A stretch of 64,000 nucleotides of DNA from Lacimicrobium sp. SS2-24 (GTDB lineage Bacteria > Pseudomonadota > Gammaproteobacteria > Enterobacterales > Alteromonadaceae). The stretch lies in contig NZ_NIWW01000002.1 in NCBI RefSeq assembly GCF_002201535.1, positions 62,001-126,000 of the forward strand, given 5' to 3'. A program made the translations under genes and the position numbers. Shown in pieces: positions 27,754 through 35,815 of this stretch. Under the pieces are notes generated by a model. That model was given only the letters and a program-made list of their open reading frames with translations, was not told the DNA's origin and did not search any database. How positions within the stretch are numbered: position 1 is the stretch's first letter; each line of letters opens with the position of its first letter.

Positions 27754-27789
27754 TTTGACATGTGACGTAAATAAACTTTGTCATAGGAC
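27754..27789 (+). promoter_or_regulatory. Direct repeats in front of the MocR regulator gene
   Basis: Two 13-bp direct repeats, TTTGACATGTGAC (27754-27766) and TTTGTCATAGGAC (27777-27789), identical at 10 of 13 positions and spaced 23 bp. MocR/PdxR-type regulators usually bind direct repeats next to their own gene. The second repeat ends 5 bp before the regulator's start, suitable for autorepression, and both lie in the divergent promoter region. Confidence 0.42.
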
Positions 27790-27793
27790 ATAA

Positions 27794-29095
27794 ATGAAAG
27801 TCAAGATTACAGGTGGATCTGCACAAGAAATCTTTGCGTCAGTGCGTGAGCTAATCAAACAAAATCAGCTTAAAGCCGGCGATACACTGCCGCCAGTCCG
27901 AACACTGGCCGAACAATTAAACGTCAATCGCAACACGGTCGCATCGGGTTATCAGCAATTGGTCAAAGCCGGTCTCGCGGTCGCGCAGGGGCGTTTAGGA
28001 ACCCGTATTTGTGATGTGCCGGATGCCGGAGAGCAGGAAGGCCTCACCGAGACCTCGCTGTTTGATCTCGCCGATGGCAATCCTCGGCGGGAATGGCTTC
28101 CGGATCTGAATAAGGTCGCCAGCGAAACCCATCTGCATCAATTTTTATACGGTGAAGCGGCCATACTTCCCCAGATAATCGAGTATGCAAAGGTCTGGTT
28201 TGATGAAAGCTGTTCGCAGGAATTTGACCTGACATTGTGCAATGGTGCGATTGATACGCTGGAACGTTTACTCGCCGCACACTTGATGCCCGGCGACAAA
28301 GTGGTGGTGGAAGATCCCTGTTATATCAGCTCTGCTAATGCGATCAGGCTGGCGGGCATGCAGGTATCCGGGGCTGAAGTCGATGAATATGGTATGCGTC
28401 CCGATGCCCTCGAAGCAGCCCTGAAAAAAGGCGCCAAAGCCCTGCTAATTACGCCGCGGGCGCACAATCCCACAGGTGCCAGTGTGTCTGCTCAACGCGC
28501 TGAGCAGCTTCGCGAAGTATTACGCCGATACCCCCATGTACTGGTCATGGAAGATGACCATTTTTCATTACTGGCCGTGACTGAACATCATTCTGTGATC
28601 CCCGACAATACTTACAACTGGGCGATATTTCGTTCCGTGTCCAAGGGACTGGGGCCTGATTTGCGCATGGCGTTTGTCGCTGCGGATAAAGATACCGTTA
28701 AACGCATTAATACCCGCCTGGCTCCGGGTATGTCGTGGGTCAGCCGGGTATTGCAGTCATTGGTATATACCTGTCTGACACATGCGCATTTTAAACAGCA
28801 ACGTGAGCAAGCAAAAAAGAACTGTGCCTATCGCCGTAACCTGCTTATCAATGCTCTGACTAAGCATGGCATTGCGCCCGGACCAACGGTTGATGGTTTG
28901 AATGTCTGGGTACCGGTGGGTGGGGATTGTCACGCTGTGGCGTTTGCACTTTCGCGCAAGGGCTGGCTTGTCAGGCCCGGCAGTGCTTTTGATATTAGTC
29001 ATACATCCGGGGCTCTGAGGGTGAGTGTGCAAAAAATGGATGCGCCCACCGCAGAGCAGTTTGCACAGGATATCGCTGCGGTTCTCGCCTCCTGA
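27794..29095 (+). CDS. MocR/PdxR-type GntR-aminotransferase transcriptional regulator
   Basis: 433 residues. An N-terminal GntR winged helix (about 10-70: LKAGDTLPPVRTLAEQLNVN, then RNTVASGYQQL) is joined to a fold-type I aminotransferase-like domain with PLP lysine K284 in FRSVSKGLGPDLR and PRAHNPTGA. In this family PLP, or its adduct with an amino acid, controls DNA binding. It is divergent from the lyase/MFS pair over a 104-bp region with direct repeats, so it probably controls that operon and itself. The effector is unknown. Confidence 0.9.
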   Translation: MKVKITGGSAQEIFASVRELIKQNQLKAGDTLPPVRTLAEQLNVNRNTVASGYQQLVKAGLAVAQGRLGTRICDVPDAGEQEGLTETSLFDLADGNPRREWLPDLNKVASETHLHQFLYGEAAILPQIIEYAKVWFDESCSQEFDLTLCNGAIDTLERLLAAHLMPGDKVVVEDPCYISSANAIRLAGMQVSGAEVDEYGMRPDALEAALKKGAKALLITPRAHNPTGASVSAQRAEQLREVLRRYPHVLVMEDDHFSLLAVTEHHSVIPDNTYNWAIFRSVSKGLGPDLRMAFVAADKDTVKRINTRLAPGMSWVSRVLQSLVYTCLTHAHFKQQREQAKKNCAYRRNLLINALTKHGIAPGPTVDGLNVWVPVGGDCHAVAFALSRKGWLVRPGSAFDISHTSGALRVSVQKMDAPTAEQFAQDIAAVLAS

Positions 29096-29127
29096 GTGTG
29101 CGACTACCGGCTGAAGCGAGAGCGCTG

Positions 29128-29142
29128 TGAGAGTATGAAAAC
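29128..29142 (+). repeat. 15-bp direct repeat, copy 1 (flanks recQ)
   Basis: TGAGAGTATGAAAAC occurs here and again exactly at 30977-30991. The two copies lie on the same strand on either side of recQ, about 1.85 kb apart, both within a CGCTG-like context. Confidence 0.55.
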
Positions 29143-29149
29143 AAGTGAC

Positions 29150-30943
29150 TCATTCACCTGCCAGATGGTCCTTAATGGCGTTTAAAAATGGCTCGCCATA
29201 GCGGGCCAGTTTGGTCTGGCCCACGCCGCTGACGTCCAGCATCTGCGCGTCGCTGGTGGGCAGCAATTCTGCCATGTGAGAGAGGGTCATATCGCTGAAG
29301 ACCACAAAGGGCGGCACCGAATCTTCCTCGGCGATGGCTTTGCGTAATTTTTTCAGCTTGGCGAACAGGGCGCGGTCATAATTGCGGGTGTCCAGTTTCG
29401 CTTTCTTACCTAAATTCAGGCTCATTCTGGGTACCGCCAGATTCACCGCCATCTCACCTTTTAATACCGCTCTGGCCGCTTCATTGAGCTTAATAACGGC
29501 GTTTTGGGTGATGTCTACCCGAGCCAGCCCCTGATGAATCAGCTGGTTGATCAGGTTGTGCCACCAGGCGTCGGATTCGTCTTTACCAATACCATAGGTG
29601 CTGAGCTGATCATGGCCGGCATCGACAATACGCTTGAGTTTCTTACCCCTGAGTACGTCAATCAGATACTGGCTGGCAGCACTTTGTTCGAGCCGATAGA
29701 TACAGGACAAGACTTTTTGTGCGGCCACGGTACCGTCAAAACGCTTGGGCGGATCCAGACAAATATCGCAGTTACCACAGGCAGTGGCATTGTATTCACC
29801 AAAGTAGTTGAGCAGCACCTGACGGCGGCAGGTCTGGGATTCGGCAAAGGCCTCCATGGCCGCAAAGCGTTGTAGCTCCACCTGCTGGCGCTGAGGGTTT
29901 TCGGTCATGCTGATCCACTCACGAATGCGCGCCACGTCTTTTTCGTCAAACAGCAGCAGTGCTTCGGCAGGGCTGCCGTCACGTCCGGCGCGGCCGGTTT
30001 CCTGGTAGTAAGACTCGATGGTACGGGGCAGGTCATGGTGGGCCACAAACCGCACATTGGGTTTGTTGATGCCCATGCCAAAGGCGACCGTAGCCACAAT
30101 CACATCAATGTTGTCGGCGATGAAATCACGCTGAATGATTTCGCGGATTTCCGCTTCCATACCCGCGTGGTAACCGGCGCAGTTGATGCCACGGTTAGCC
30201 AGTTTGTAGCTCACATCATCCACCTTCTTGCGGCTGTTGCAGTAGATAATGCCGCTGCCTTCCTGCTCGCGGATATATCGCTCAAGCTGGTCCAGCGGCT
30301 TATATTTCTGGATTTGGGTATAACGGATATTCGGCCGATCAAAACTGCCCTGATGCACAAAAGGCTGCTGTAAATTTAATTGTTGCAGGATATCGGCGCG
30401 GGTAGCCGGATCGGCGGTGGCGGTCAGGCCCATTACCGGCACACCGGGGAAGAAATGTTTGAGCTGGCCCAAGGCCATGTAGTCCTGTCGAAAATCATGC
30501 CCCCAATGGGAGACACAGTGGGCTTCGTCCACTGCGAACAGGCTCACGGACAAATCCTGTAAGCGCTGAATAAAGTGAGGCTGCATCAGCCTTTCGGGCG
30601 CCACATAAAGGAGTTTAATGTGCCCGTCTCTGACCTGTGACATCACTTCAGACTGTTGCTGGGGTGATAAGGCCGAGGTCAGGCAGGCCGCCTGCACACC
30701 GGAGGCCTTGAGGCCATCGACCTGATCTCTCATCAGTGAAATCAGCGGCGATACCACCACAGTGAGGCCCGGTAACAGTAGGGCCGGAATCTGGTAGCAC
30801 AAGGATTTTCCACCGCCGGTGGGCATCAGCACCAGGGTGTCACGGCCCTCCAGAGACGCCTGAATCACGGGTTGCTGGCCGTCACGAAAGGCCTGATAAC
30901 CGAAGATATCTTTAAGAATGCGTTCCGGAGTGTGCTCGCTCAT
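29150..30943 (-). CDS. recQ: ATP-dependent DNA helicase RecQ
   Basis: 597 residues from ATG 30943 (MSEHTPERIL); a longer upstream frame runs antisense through the thioesterase gene and is not credible. A 3'-5' helicase of recombination and repair. Walker A MPTGGGKSLCYQ, DEAH box VDEAHCVSHWGHDF, motif VI QETGRAGRDG, the RQC zinc cysteines (CRRQVLL... CGNCDICLD) and a C-terminal HRDC domain are all present. No clear Shine-Dalgarno precedes the ATG. Divergent from the yigI-like thioesterase gene, as in the E. coli neighbourhood of recQ, yigI and rarD. Confidence 0.95.
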   Translation of the reverse strand: MSEHTPERILKDIFGYQAFRDGQQPVIQASLEGRDTLVLMPTGGGKSLCYQIPALLLPGLTVVVSPLISLMRDQVDGLKASGVQAACLTSALSPQQQSEVMSQVRDGHIKLLYVAPERLMQPHFIQRLQDLSVSLFAVDEAHCVSHWGHDFRQDYMALGQLKHFFPGVPVMGLTATADPATRADILQQLNLQQPFVHQGSFDRPNIRYTQIQKYKPLDQLERYIREQEGSGIIYCNSRKKVDDVSYKLANRGINCAGYHAGMEAEIREIIQRDFIADNIDVIVATVAFGMGINKPNVRFVAHHDLPRTIESYYQETGRAGRDGSPAEALLLFDEKDVARIREWISMTENPQRQQVELQRFAAMEAFAESQTCRRQVLLNYFGEYNATACGNCDICLDPPKRFDGTVAAQKVLSCIYRLEQSAASQYLIDVLRGKKLKRIVDAGHDQLSTYGIGKDESDAWWHNLINQLIHQGLARVDITQNAVIKLNEAARAVLKGEMAVNLAVPRMSLNLGKKAKLDTRNYDRALFAKLKKLRKAIAEEDSVPPFVVFSDMTLSHMAELLPTSDAQMLDVSGVGQTKLARYGEPFLNAIKDHLAGE

Positions 30944-30976
30944 AGGGTTGGCAACGACGTGTGACAAGAAAACCGC

Positions 30977-30991
30977 TGAGAGTATGAAAAC
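30977..30991 (+). repeat. 15-bp direct repeat, copy 2 (flanks recQ)
   Basis: Exact second copy of TGAGAGTATGAAAAC, located in the recQ/thioesterase divergent region 34 bp upstream of the recQ start. Confidence 0.55.
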
Positions 30992-31115
30992 TGGCGCACA
31001 GTGTAACCTAATCGGCCATGATAATCTGCCCTGCGAAGGCTGTGATCTGGCACTTGTGTAAAGGCTCAGATATGCTGTTGTTATTTCCTGAAAACAGATC
31101 CGACCAGAGGACGCT

Positions 31116-31589
31116 ATGACCCCTTCACCAACCCTGCACAAAAGTGAACTGGCCGAATATGTGACCGCCGTTTTCCGTGACCACATGTCTTTTAACAAAA
31201 TGCTGGGGCTGCAGATCAGCCAGTTTGACGGAGACGGTGTAGAGGTGCGTTTGCCCTGGAACGACAACCTGATGGGCAATCCCCTGCAGAAAATCCTGCA
31301 TGGGGGCGTGACCGCCTCGGTGCTGGATACCGTGGGCGGGTTGATGGCGATTCTGCATGTGGTCAAAGACATGCCGAACATGGATCTGAAGACGTTTCAG
31401 CAACGCCTCGGGCGTATAGGCACCATTGATATGCGTGTAGATTACCTGCGCCCCGGCAAAGGCGAGGAGTTTATTGCCACCGCCAGCGTCATACGAAAAG
31501 GCAGCCGGGTCGCCGTGTGCAGAATGGAGTTGCATAACGAAGCCGGGGAGCATATCGCCTTTGGCACCGGTACTTATATGGTGGGGTGA
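31116..31589 (+). CDS. Hotdog-fold acyl-CoA thioesterase, YigI-like
   Basis: 157 residues. A single hotdog domain with the PaaI-type segment LHGGVTASVLDTVGG holding the likely active-site region, followed by a beta-strand MRVDYLRPG and the tail FGTGTYMVG. Members hydrolyse acyl-CoA thioesters; E. coli YigI is a medium/long-chain acyl-CoA thioesterase. Gene order with recQ and rarD matches the E. coli arrangement, supporting orthology with yigI. RBS is present (AGAGGACGCT). Two hairpins follow its stop. Confidence 0.85.
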   Translation: MTPSPTLHKSELAEYVTAVFRDHMSFNKMLGLQISQFDGDGVEVRLPWNDNLMGNPLQKILHGGVTASVLDTVGGLMAILHVVKDMPNMDLKTFQQRLGRIGTIDMRVDYLRPGKGEEFIATASVIRKGSRVAVCRMELHNEAGEHIAFGTGTYMVG

Positions 31590-31598
31590 ACCACGACC

Positions 31599-31650
31599 GT
31601 TATGCCAGTGGCATAACGCAGCGTGGTGAACGACTCGCCAGGAAGGCGAG
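31599..31650 (+). other. Two adjacent hairpins after the thioesterase gene
   Basis: GTTATGCC-AGT-GGCATAAC (31599-31617, 8-bp perfect stem) and CTCGCC-AGGAA-GGCGAG (31634-31650, 6-bp stem) lie 10 to 60 bp past the stop. Neither has a T-run. They may mark the 3' end of the thioesterase transcript. Confidence 0.45.
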
Positions 31651-31824
31651 GCTGGACCGCTGCCACAAGGACGTGTTTCAACTCAGTTTTAAAGGCGGGC
31701 TCATTATCCAGAGTAGCAAATCATTAATTACTTTTTCTAATCCAAGTGGCGAAAAGCATTCGTTTGCTTTGTGGGTCTTAATCACGGAAGATACGCGCCT
31801 GATCCACTGGCTAAAAACTGTCCA

Positions 31825-32742
31825 ATGTCTGATAAGTCTGCTCGCACCGGAATACTGCTCGCCATTGCCGCCTATAGTATGTGGGGCTTTGCACCCATGT
31901 ATTTCAAGCTGCTGCTGAGTGTGCCTGCACCGGACATTCTGCTGCACCGCATTGTCTGGTCCATGCTGATTCTGGTGGTGCTGGTACTGGTGTTGGGGCA
32001 ATTTGCCAAGGTCAAAAAGGCGCTACTGACACCCAAGGTAATGAAGATCCTGTTGATTTCCGGCGTGTTGCTTGCCGGCAACTGGCTGTTATTTATCTGG
32101 GCTATCAATAACGATCACTTGCTTGATGCCAGTCTGGGTTACTACATCAACCCCCTGCTGAATGTGGCCCTGGGGCGTATTTTTCTGGGTGAACGGTTAC
32201 GCCGGTTACAAAAAATTGCGGTCGGCATGGCACTCTTCGGGGTGGGTATTATGGTGGTGTCTTTCGGTCAGGTACCCTGGATTGCACTGGCCCTGGCGGG
32301 AAGCTTTGGCGTATACGGGTTACTGCGCAAACAGGTTGATGTGGACTCCATGCCCGGACTCTTTCTTGAGACCCTGTTAATGATGCCGGTGGCCATTGCT
32401 TACTGGGTATGGTTTGCCAGCCCCGCCAGCAATATGCTGGAGAATGACTGGACTCTCAATCTGACACTCATCTGTGCCGGTATTGTGACCACGGCCCCCC
32501 TGCTTTGTTTTACCGGTGCAGCAAGACGAATCATGTACTCCACATTGGGTTTTTTCCAGTATATCGGCCCCAGCATTATGTTTGTACTGGCGGTGTTTTT
32601 GTACCATGAGCCACTGCACCAGGAACGCCTGCTGACCTTTGCATTGGTTTGGACCGGTCTGGCGCTGTTCAGTTTTGATTCCTATCGTCACTTTCAGCGT
32701 AACCGAAAGGCCAGAAAGGCGGCCATGGCCGCTGGCGCCTGA
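31825..32742 (+). CDS. rarD: EamA/DMT-family transporter RarD
   Basis: 305 residues from ATG 31825 (MSDKSARTG), matching the E. coli RarD N-terminus. About ten membrane helices with conserved IAAYSMWGFAPMYFKLL, GNWLLFIWAIN, SLGYYINPLLNVALG and STLGFFQYIGPSIMF. A drug/metabolite transporter named from chloramphenicol-sensitivity phenotypes; the substrate is not established. It converges with uvrD, 42 bp apart. Confidence 0.93.
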   Translation: MSDKSARTGILLAIAAYSMWGFAPMYFKLLLSVPAPDILLHRIVWSMLILVVLVLVLGQFAKVKKALLTPKVMKILLISGVLLAGNWLLFIWAINNDHLLDASLGYYINPLLNVALGRIFLGERLRRLQKIAVGMALFGVGIMVVSFGQVPWIALALAGSFGVYGLLRKQVDVDSMPGLFLETLLMMPVAIAYWVWFASPASNMLENDWTLNLTLICAGIVTTAPLLCFTGAARRIMYSTLGFFQYIGPSIMFVLAVFLYHEPLHQERLLTFALVWTGLALFSFDSYRHFQRNRKARKAAMAAGA

Positions 32743-32784
32743 TGTATTTGGCTTAGTTTTTTTGAGTCGGGGGCAAGATCAGGG

Positions 32785-34956
32785 TTATGCCGGGGTGAGC
32801 CGCGCGTAGGTCAGCACCAGCCATTTATTGCCCACGTCACTGAAGTTCACCTGCACCCGGGCGTGCTCACCTGAGCCTTCATAGTTGAGCACCGTGCCTT
32901 CACCAAATTTCGGGTGAATCACCCGTTGGCCCAGTGAAAAGCCGGTAGAGTCAAAGGCCGAGTGAGAGGTGGCCGGGGTGAAGCGATTCTGCACCGGTCG
33001 TGAGACCTGCGTATTGCGCAGACGAATCTCCTCAACGCAGTCAGAGGGGATTTCGCGCAAAAAACGTGACGGGGTATGATACTTTTCCTGCCCATATAAT
33101 CTGCGGCTCTCGGCGTAAGTGATGACCAACTTCTCCATGGCGCGGGTCATGCCTACGTAGCAGAGACGGCGCTCTTCTTCCAAGCGTCCGGGTTCCTCGG
33201 CACTCATCTGGCTGGGAAACATGCCCTCTTCCACGCCCGCAATCAATACCATTGGAAACTCCAGCCCTTTGGCACTGTGCATGGTCATCATCTGCACCGC
33301 ATCCTGATGGCTGTCAGCCTGGGATTCACCCGCCTCCAGGGAGGCGTGGGCGAGGAAAGCCGACAGCGGCGTCATGTTCTCGGCCTCTTCGGGCTTCTCA
33401 AACTGTTTACAGGCGGTGACCAGCTCCTCCAGGTTTTCGATGCGGGCCTGCGCTTTTTCGCCTTTCTCGGCCTGATACATGGCATACAGGCCAGACCCTT
33501 TGATGACCTGATCGGCCTGCTGATCCAGTGACAGCTCCTGCGTGTCCTGTTGCAGTTTAAAAATCAGGTCCACAAAACCCTGCAAGGCATTGGCGGCGCG
33601 ACCGGAAAGCTTTTTCTCCTGCAACATCTGCAGTGAGGTTTGCCATAGCGACAACTCAGACACCTTCGCCATTTCCCGGATCTGCTCCAGAGTGCGCTCG
33701 CCGATACCGCGGCTGGGAGTGTTCACCACCCGTTCGAAGGCCGCGTCGTCCAGAGACTGATTGATCATACGCAGGTAGCCCAGCGCATCTTTGATTTCCT
33801 GACGCTCGAAGAAGCGCAAGCCGCCGTAAATACGATAAGCCAGGCCTTCATGCAGCATGGCCTCCTCCAGTACACGTGATTGGGCGTTGTTACGGTACAG
33901 CACGGCGCAGTCTGACAGGGCGCCCCCTTTGTCATGCCACTGACGTATCTGGGCAACAATAAAGCGGGCTTCATCCAGATCGTTGAAGCCGGCATACAAG
34001 GCGATGGGTTCACCGTCTACACCGTCTGTCCACAGCTCTTTGCCAAGACGACTCTGATTATTCTCAATCACCGCATTGGCGGCCTTGAGAATTTTTCCGG
34101 TGGAGCGGTAGTTCTGCTCCAGCCGGATGGTCTGGGCACTTTCGAAATCACGTAAAAAGTGCTGAATGTTATCCACATTCGCCCCGCGCCAGCCATAAAT
34201 AGACTGGTCATCGTCACCGACGATCATCATGTTATTGTTGTCACTGGCCAGCAACCTCAGCCAGGCATACTGGATATTGTTGGTGTCCTGAAATTCATCC
34301 ACCAGAATGGCGCGAAAACGTTGCTGGTAATGTTGCAAGATGCGCGGATGGTTGACCCAAAGCTCATGGGCGCGTAGCAATAGCTCCGCAAAGTCCACCA
34401 GCCCGGAGCGGTCACAGGTGTCCTGATAGGCCTGATAGATTTCCTTCATGCGCTGTTGGGCCGGATCACCGTGCGTTTCAATGTGCTGTGCCCGCAACCC
34501 CTCGTCTTTGTTGCCGTTGATATACCACTGAATCGATTTGGGGGCCCAGTGCTTCTCATCCAGATTCAGTGCCTTGAGAACCCGGCGAATCAGCCGGTAC
34601 TGATCGTCTGAATCGAGGATCTGAAAATTTTCCGGCAGCCGGGCTTCTTCGTAGTGGGTGCGCAGTAAACGGTGGGCCAGGCCATGGAAGGTGCCAATCC
34701 ACATGCCTTGTAAGGATGAATGCATCAGCTTTTCGACCCGGGCGCGCATCTCTCTGGCGGCTTTATTGGTAAAGGTCACGGCCAGAATACCAAAGGGTGA
34801 AATGCCCTCTACCTCCATCAACCAGGCCATTCTGTGCACCAGTACCCGGGTTTTGCCACTGCCGGCACCAGCCAGCACCAGCATATCACCAGGGGGGGCG
34901 GCAACGGCTTCGCGCTGCTTATCATTGAGGCTATCGATGAGTCTGGATACATCCAT
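32785..34956 (-). CDS. uvrD: DNA helicase II
   Basis: 723 residues from ATG 34956 (MDVSRLIDSLNDKQREAV, as in E. coli); an earlier in-frame codon adds five residues. An SF1A 3'-5' helicase of nucleotide-excision and mismatch repair. Walker A AGAGSGKTRVL, motif II LVDEFQDTN, motif III GDDDQSIYGWRGA, motif V MMTMHSAKGLEF and motif VI CYVGMTRA are intact. A C-terminal Tudor-like segment (GQRVIHPKFGEGTVLN) binds RNA polymerase in UvrD/PcrA. A LexA-type box lies 56 bp upstream, and the preceding operon terminates just before it. Confidence 0.97.
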   Translation of the reverse strand: MDVSRLIDSLNDKQREAVAAPPGDMLVLAGAGSGKTRVLVHRMAWLMEVEGISPFGILAVTFTNKAAREMRARVEKLMHSSLQGMWIGTFHGLAHRLLRTHYEEARLPENFQILDSDDQYRLIRRVLKALNLDEKHWAPKSIQWYINGNKDEGLRAQHIETHGDPAQQRMKEIYQAYQDTCDRSGLVDFAELLLRAHELWVNHPRILQHYQQRFRAILVDEFQDTNNIQYAWLRLLASDNNNMMIVGDDDQSIYGWRGANVDNIQHFLRDFESAQTIRLEQNYRSTGKILKAANAVIENNQSRLGKELWTDGVDGEPIALYAGFNDLDEARFIVAQIRQWHDKGGALSDCAVLYRNNAQSRVLEEAMLHEGLAYRIYGGLRFFERQEIKDALGYLRMINQSLDDAAFERVVNTPSRGIGERTLEQIREMAKVSELSLWQTSLQMLQEKKLSGRAANALQGFVDLIFKLQQDTQELSLDQQADQVIKGSGLYAMYQAEKGEKAQARIENLEELVTACKQFEKPEEAENMTPLSAFLAHASLEAGESQADSHQDAVQMMTMHSAKGLEFPMVLIAGVEEGMFPSQMSAEEPGRLEEERRLCYVGMTRAMEKLVITYAESRRLYGQEKYHTPSRFLREIPSDCVEEIRLRNTQVSRPVQNRFTPATSHSAFDSTGFSLGQRVIHPKFGEGTVLNYEGSGEHARVQVNFSDVGNKWLVLTYARLTPA

Positions 34957-35011
34957 GGGGGCTAATCTCACAGCTGTTGGTGCGTAAACTGGGGCAAGTA
35001 TAACAGTTATA

Positions 35012-35027
35012 CTGTGTATTTATACAC
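35012..35027 (-). promoter_or_regulatory. LexA (SOS) box of uvrD
   Basis: CTGTGTATTTATACAC fits CTGT-N8-ACAG at 7 of 8 defined positions and has the AT-rich core of gammaproteobacterial LexA boxes. It is placed 56 bp before the uvrD start. uvrD is an SOS gene in E. coli, so the context agrees. Confidence 0.65.
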
Positions 35028-35031
35028 TGTC

Positions 35032-35065
35032 AAAAACCACGGCGCCGGCGTTATGCCGAGCCGTG
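35032..35065 (-). terminator. Rho-independent terminator after the lysA-dapF-xerC-yigB operon
   Basis: On the minus strand, CACGGC pairs with GCCGTG and, inside, CGGC pairs with GCCG around an ATAAC loop (35038-35065). Five Ts follow (35036-35032). It sits between the yigB stop (35092) and the uvrD LexA box. Confidence 0.85.
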
Positions 35066-35091
35066 ATGGAATACCTGGCTTATGCCTCTGT

Positions 35092-35808
35092 CTAGAGCAG
35101 GGTGAGCAATTCGTCCAGATTGGCCAGCTGAATATGGGGTAGTACCGTGGCGGGCTCATTATTCATGTCGAGCGGGCGATTCGCGGCATACCAGGCTGAC
35201 TGATAGCCAGCATTGATGGCGCCGGCAATATCATTGCGCAGACCATCGCCAATATGCAGCATCTGTTCAGCTGGTAGGCCCAGATGTTCACGGGCGAGGT
35301 CAAACATGCAGGAATGGGGCTTCATGGGCTGTTTAAGGCTGGCGTGATAGCAGACTTGAAAATAGCCGGCGATACCGATTTTCTCCAGGTTGACATTACC
35401 GTTGGTAATGGCCACCAGGGGCACCTTTTCGCCGAGGTGTTCGAGCAGTTTGCAGGTGCTCTGTGTTACCTGAAAATCACTACGCTGTTCGTAAAAATAA
35501 TCAAAGGCCACCTGGGTGGCGGTGGTCAGGGTTTCTCCCCGATAACCACACTTTTCCAGCCCCTGATTCAGTTGCAGGCGGCGCAACTGGCCCATGTCGT
35601 TTTGCAGCTCTGGTTGAGTTTGCAGCAATGTCGATTTGATTTCCCGCCAGAATTCTATTCCCTGACTGGAGGTATCCGGATACTCAAGGTGGAGAAAGTC
35701 GAGCAGTGCCTGCTCCGCTTTGACCATGATTTTATGGTTATTGTAGAGGGTGTCATCCAAATCAAATGACAAGGCCTTAACTGGCCTCAAGGGACGATAA
35801 ATAATCAT
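35092..35808 (-). CDS. yigB: HAD-family phosphatase YigB-like
   Basis: 238 residues from ATG 35808 (MIIYRPLRPVKAL), the length and start of E. coli YigB; a longer frame overlaps xerC. HAD motif I is FDLDDTLYNN, motif II AITNGN, and motifs III/IV are KP plus GDGLRNDIAGA. E. coli YigB dephosphorylates the riboflavin precursor 5-amino-6-(5-phospho-ribitylamino)uracil and FMN. Position between xerC and uvrD is the same as in E. coli. Last gene of its operon, 7 bp after xerC, with a terminator behind. Confidence 0.9.
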   Translation of the reverse strand: MIIYRPLRPVKALSFDLDDTLYNNHKIMVKAEQALLDFLHLEYPDTSSQGIEFWREIKSTLLQTQPELQNDMGQLRRLQLNQGLEKCGYRGETLTTATQVAFDYFYEQRSDFQVTQSTCKLLEHLGEKVPLVAITNGNVNLEKIGIAGYFQVCYHASLKQPMKPHSCMFDLAREHLGLPAEQMLHIGDGLRNDIAGAINAGYQSAWYAANRPLDMNNEPATVLPHIQLANLDELLTLL

Positions 35809-35815
35809 TTGGCTG

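Noticed and set aside
30944-31381. N-terminal extension of recQ by about 146 residues.
   Set aside because: The extension runs antisense through the thioesterase gene and has no helicase-like sequence; RecQ proteins begin near MSEHTPERIL.
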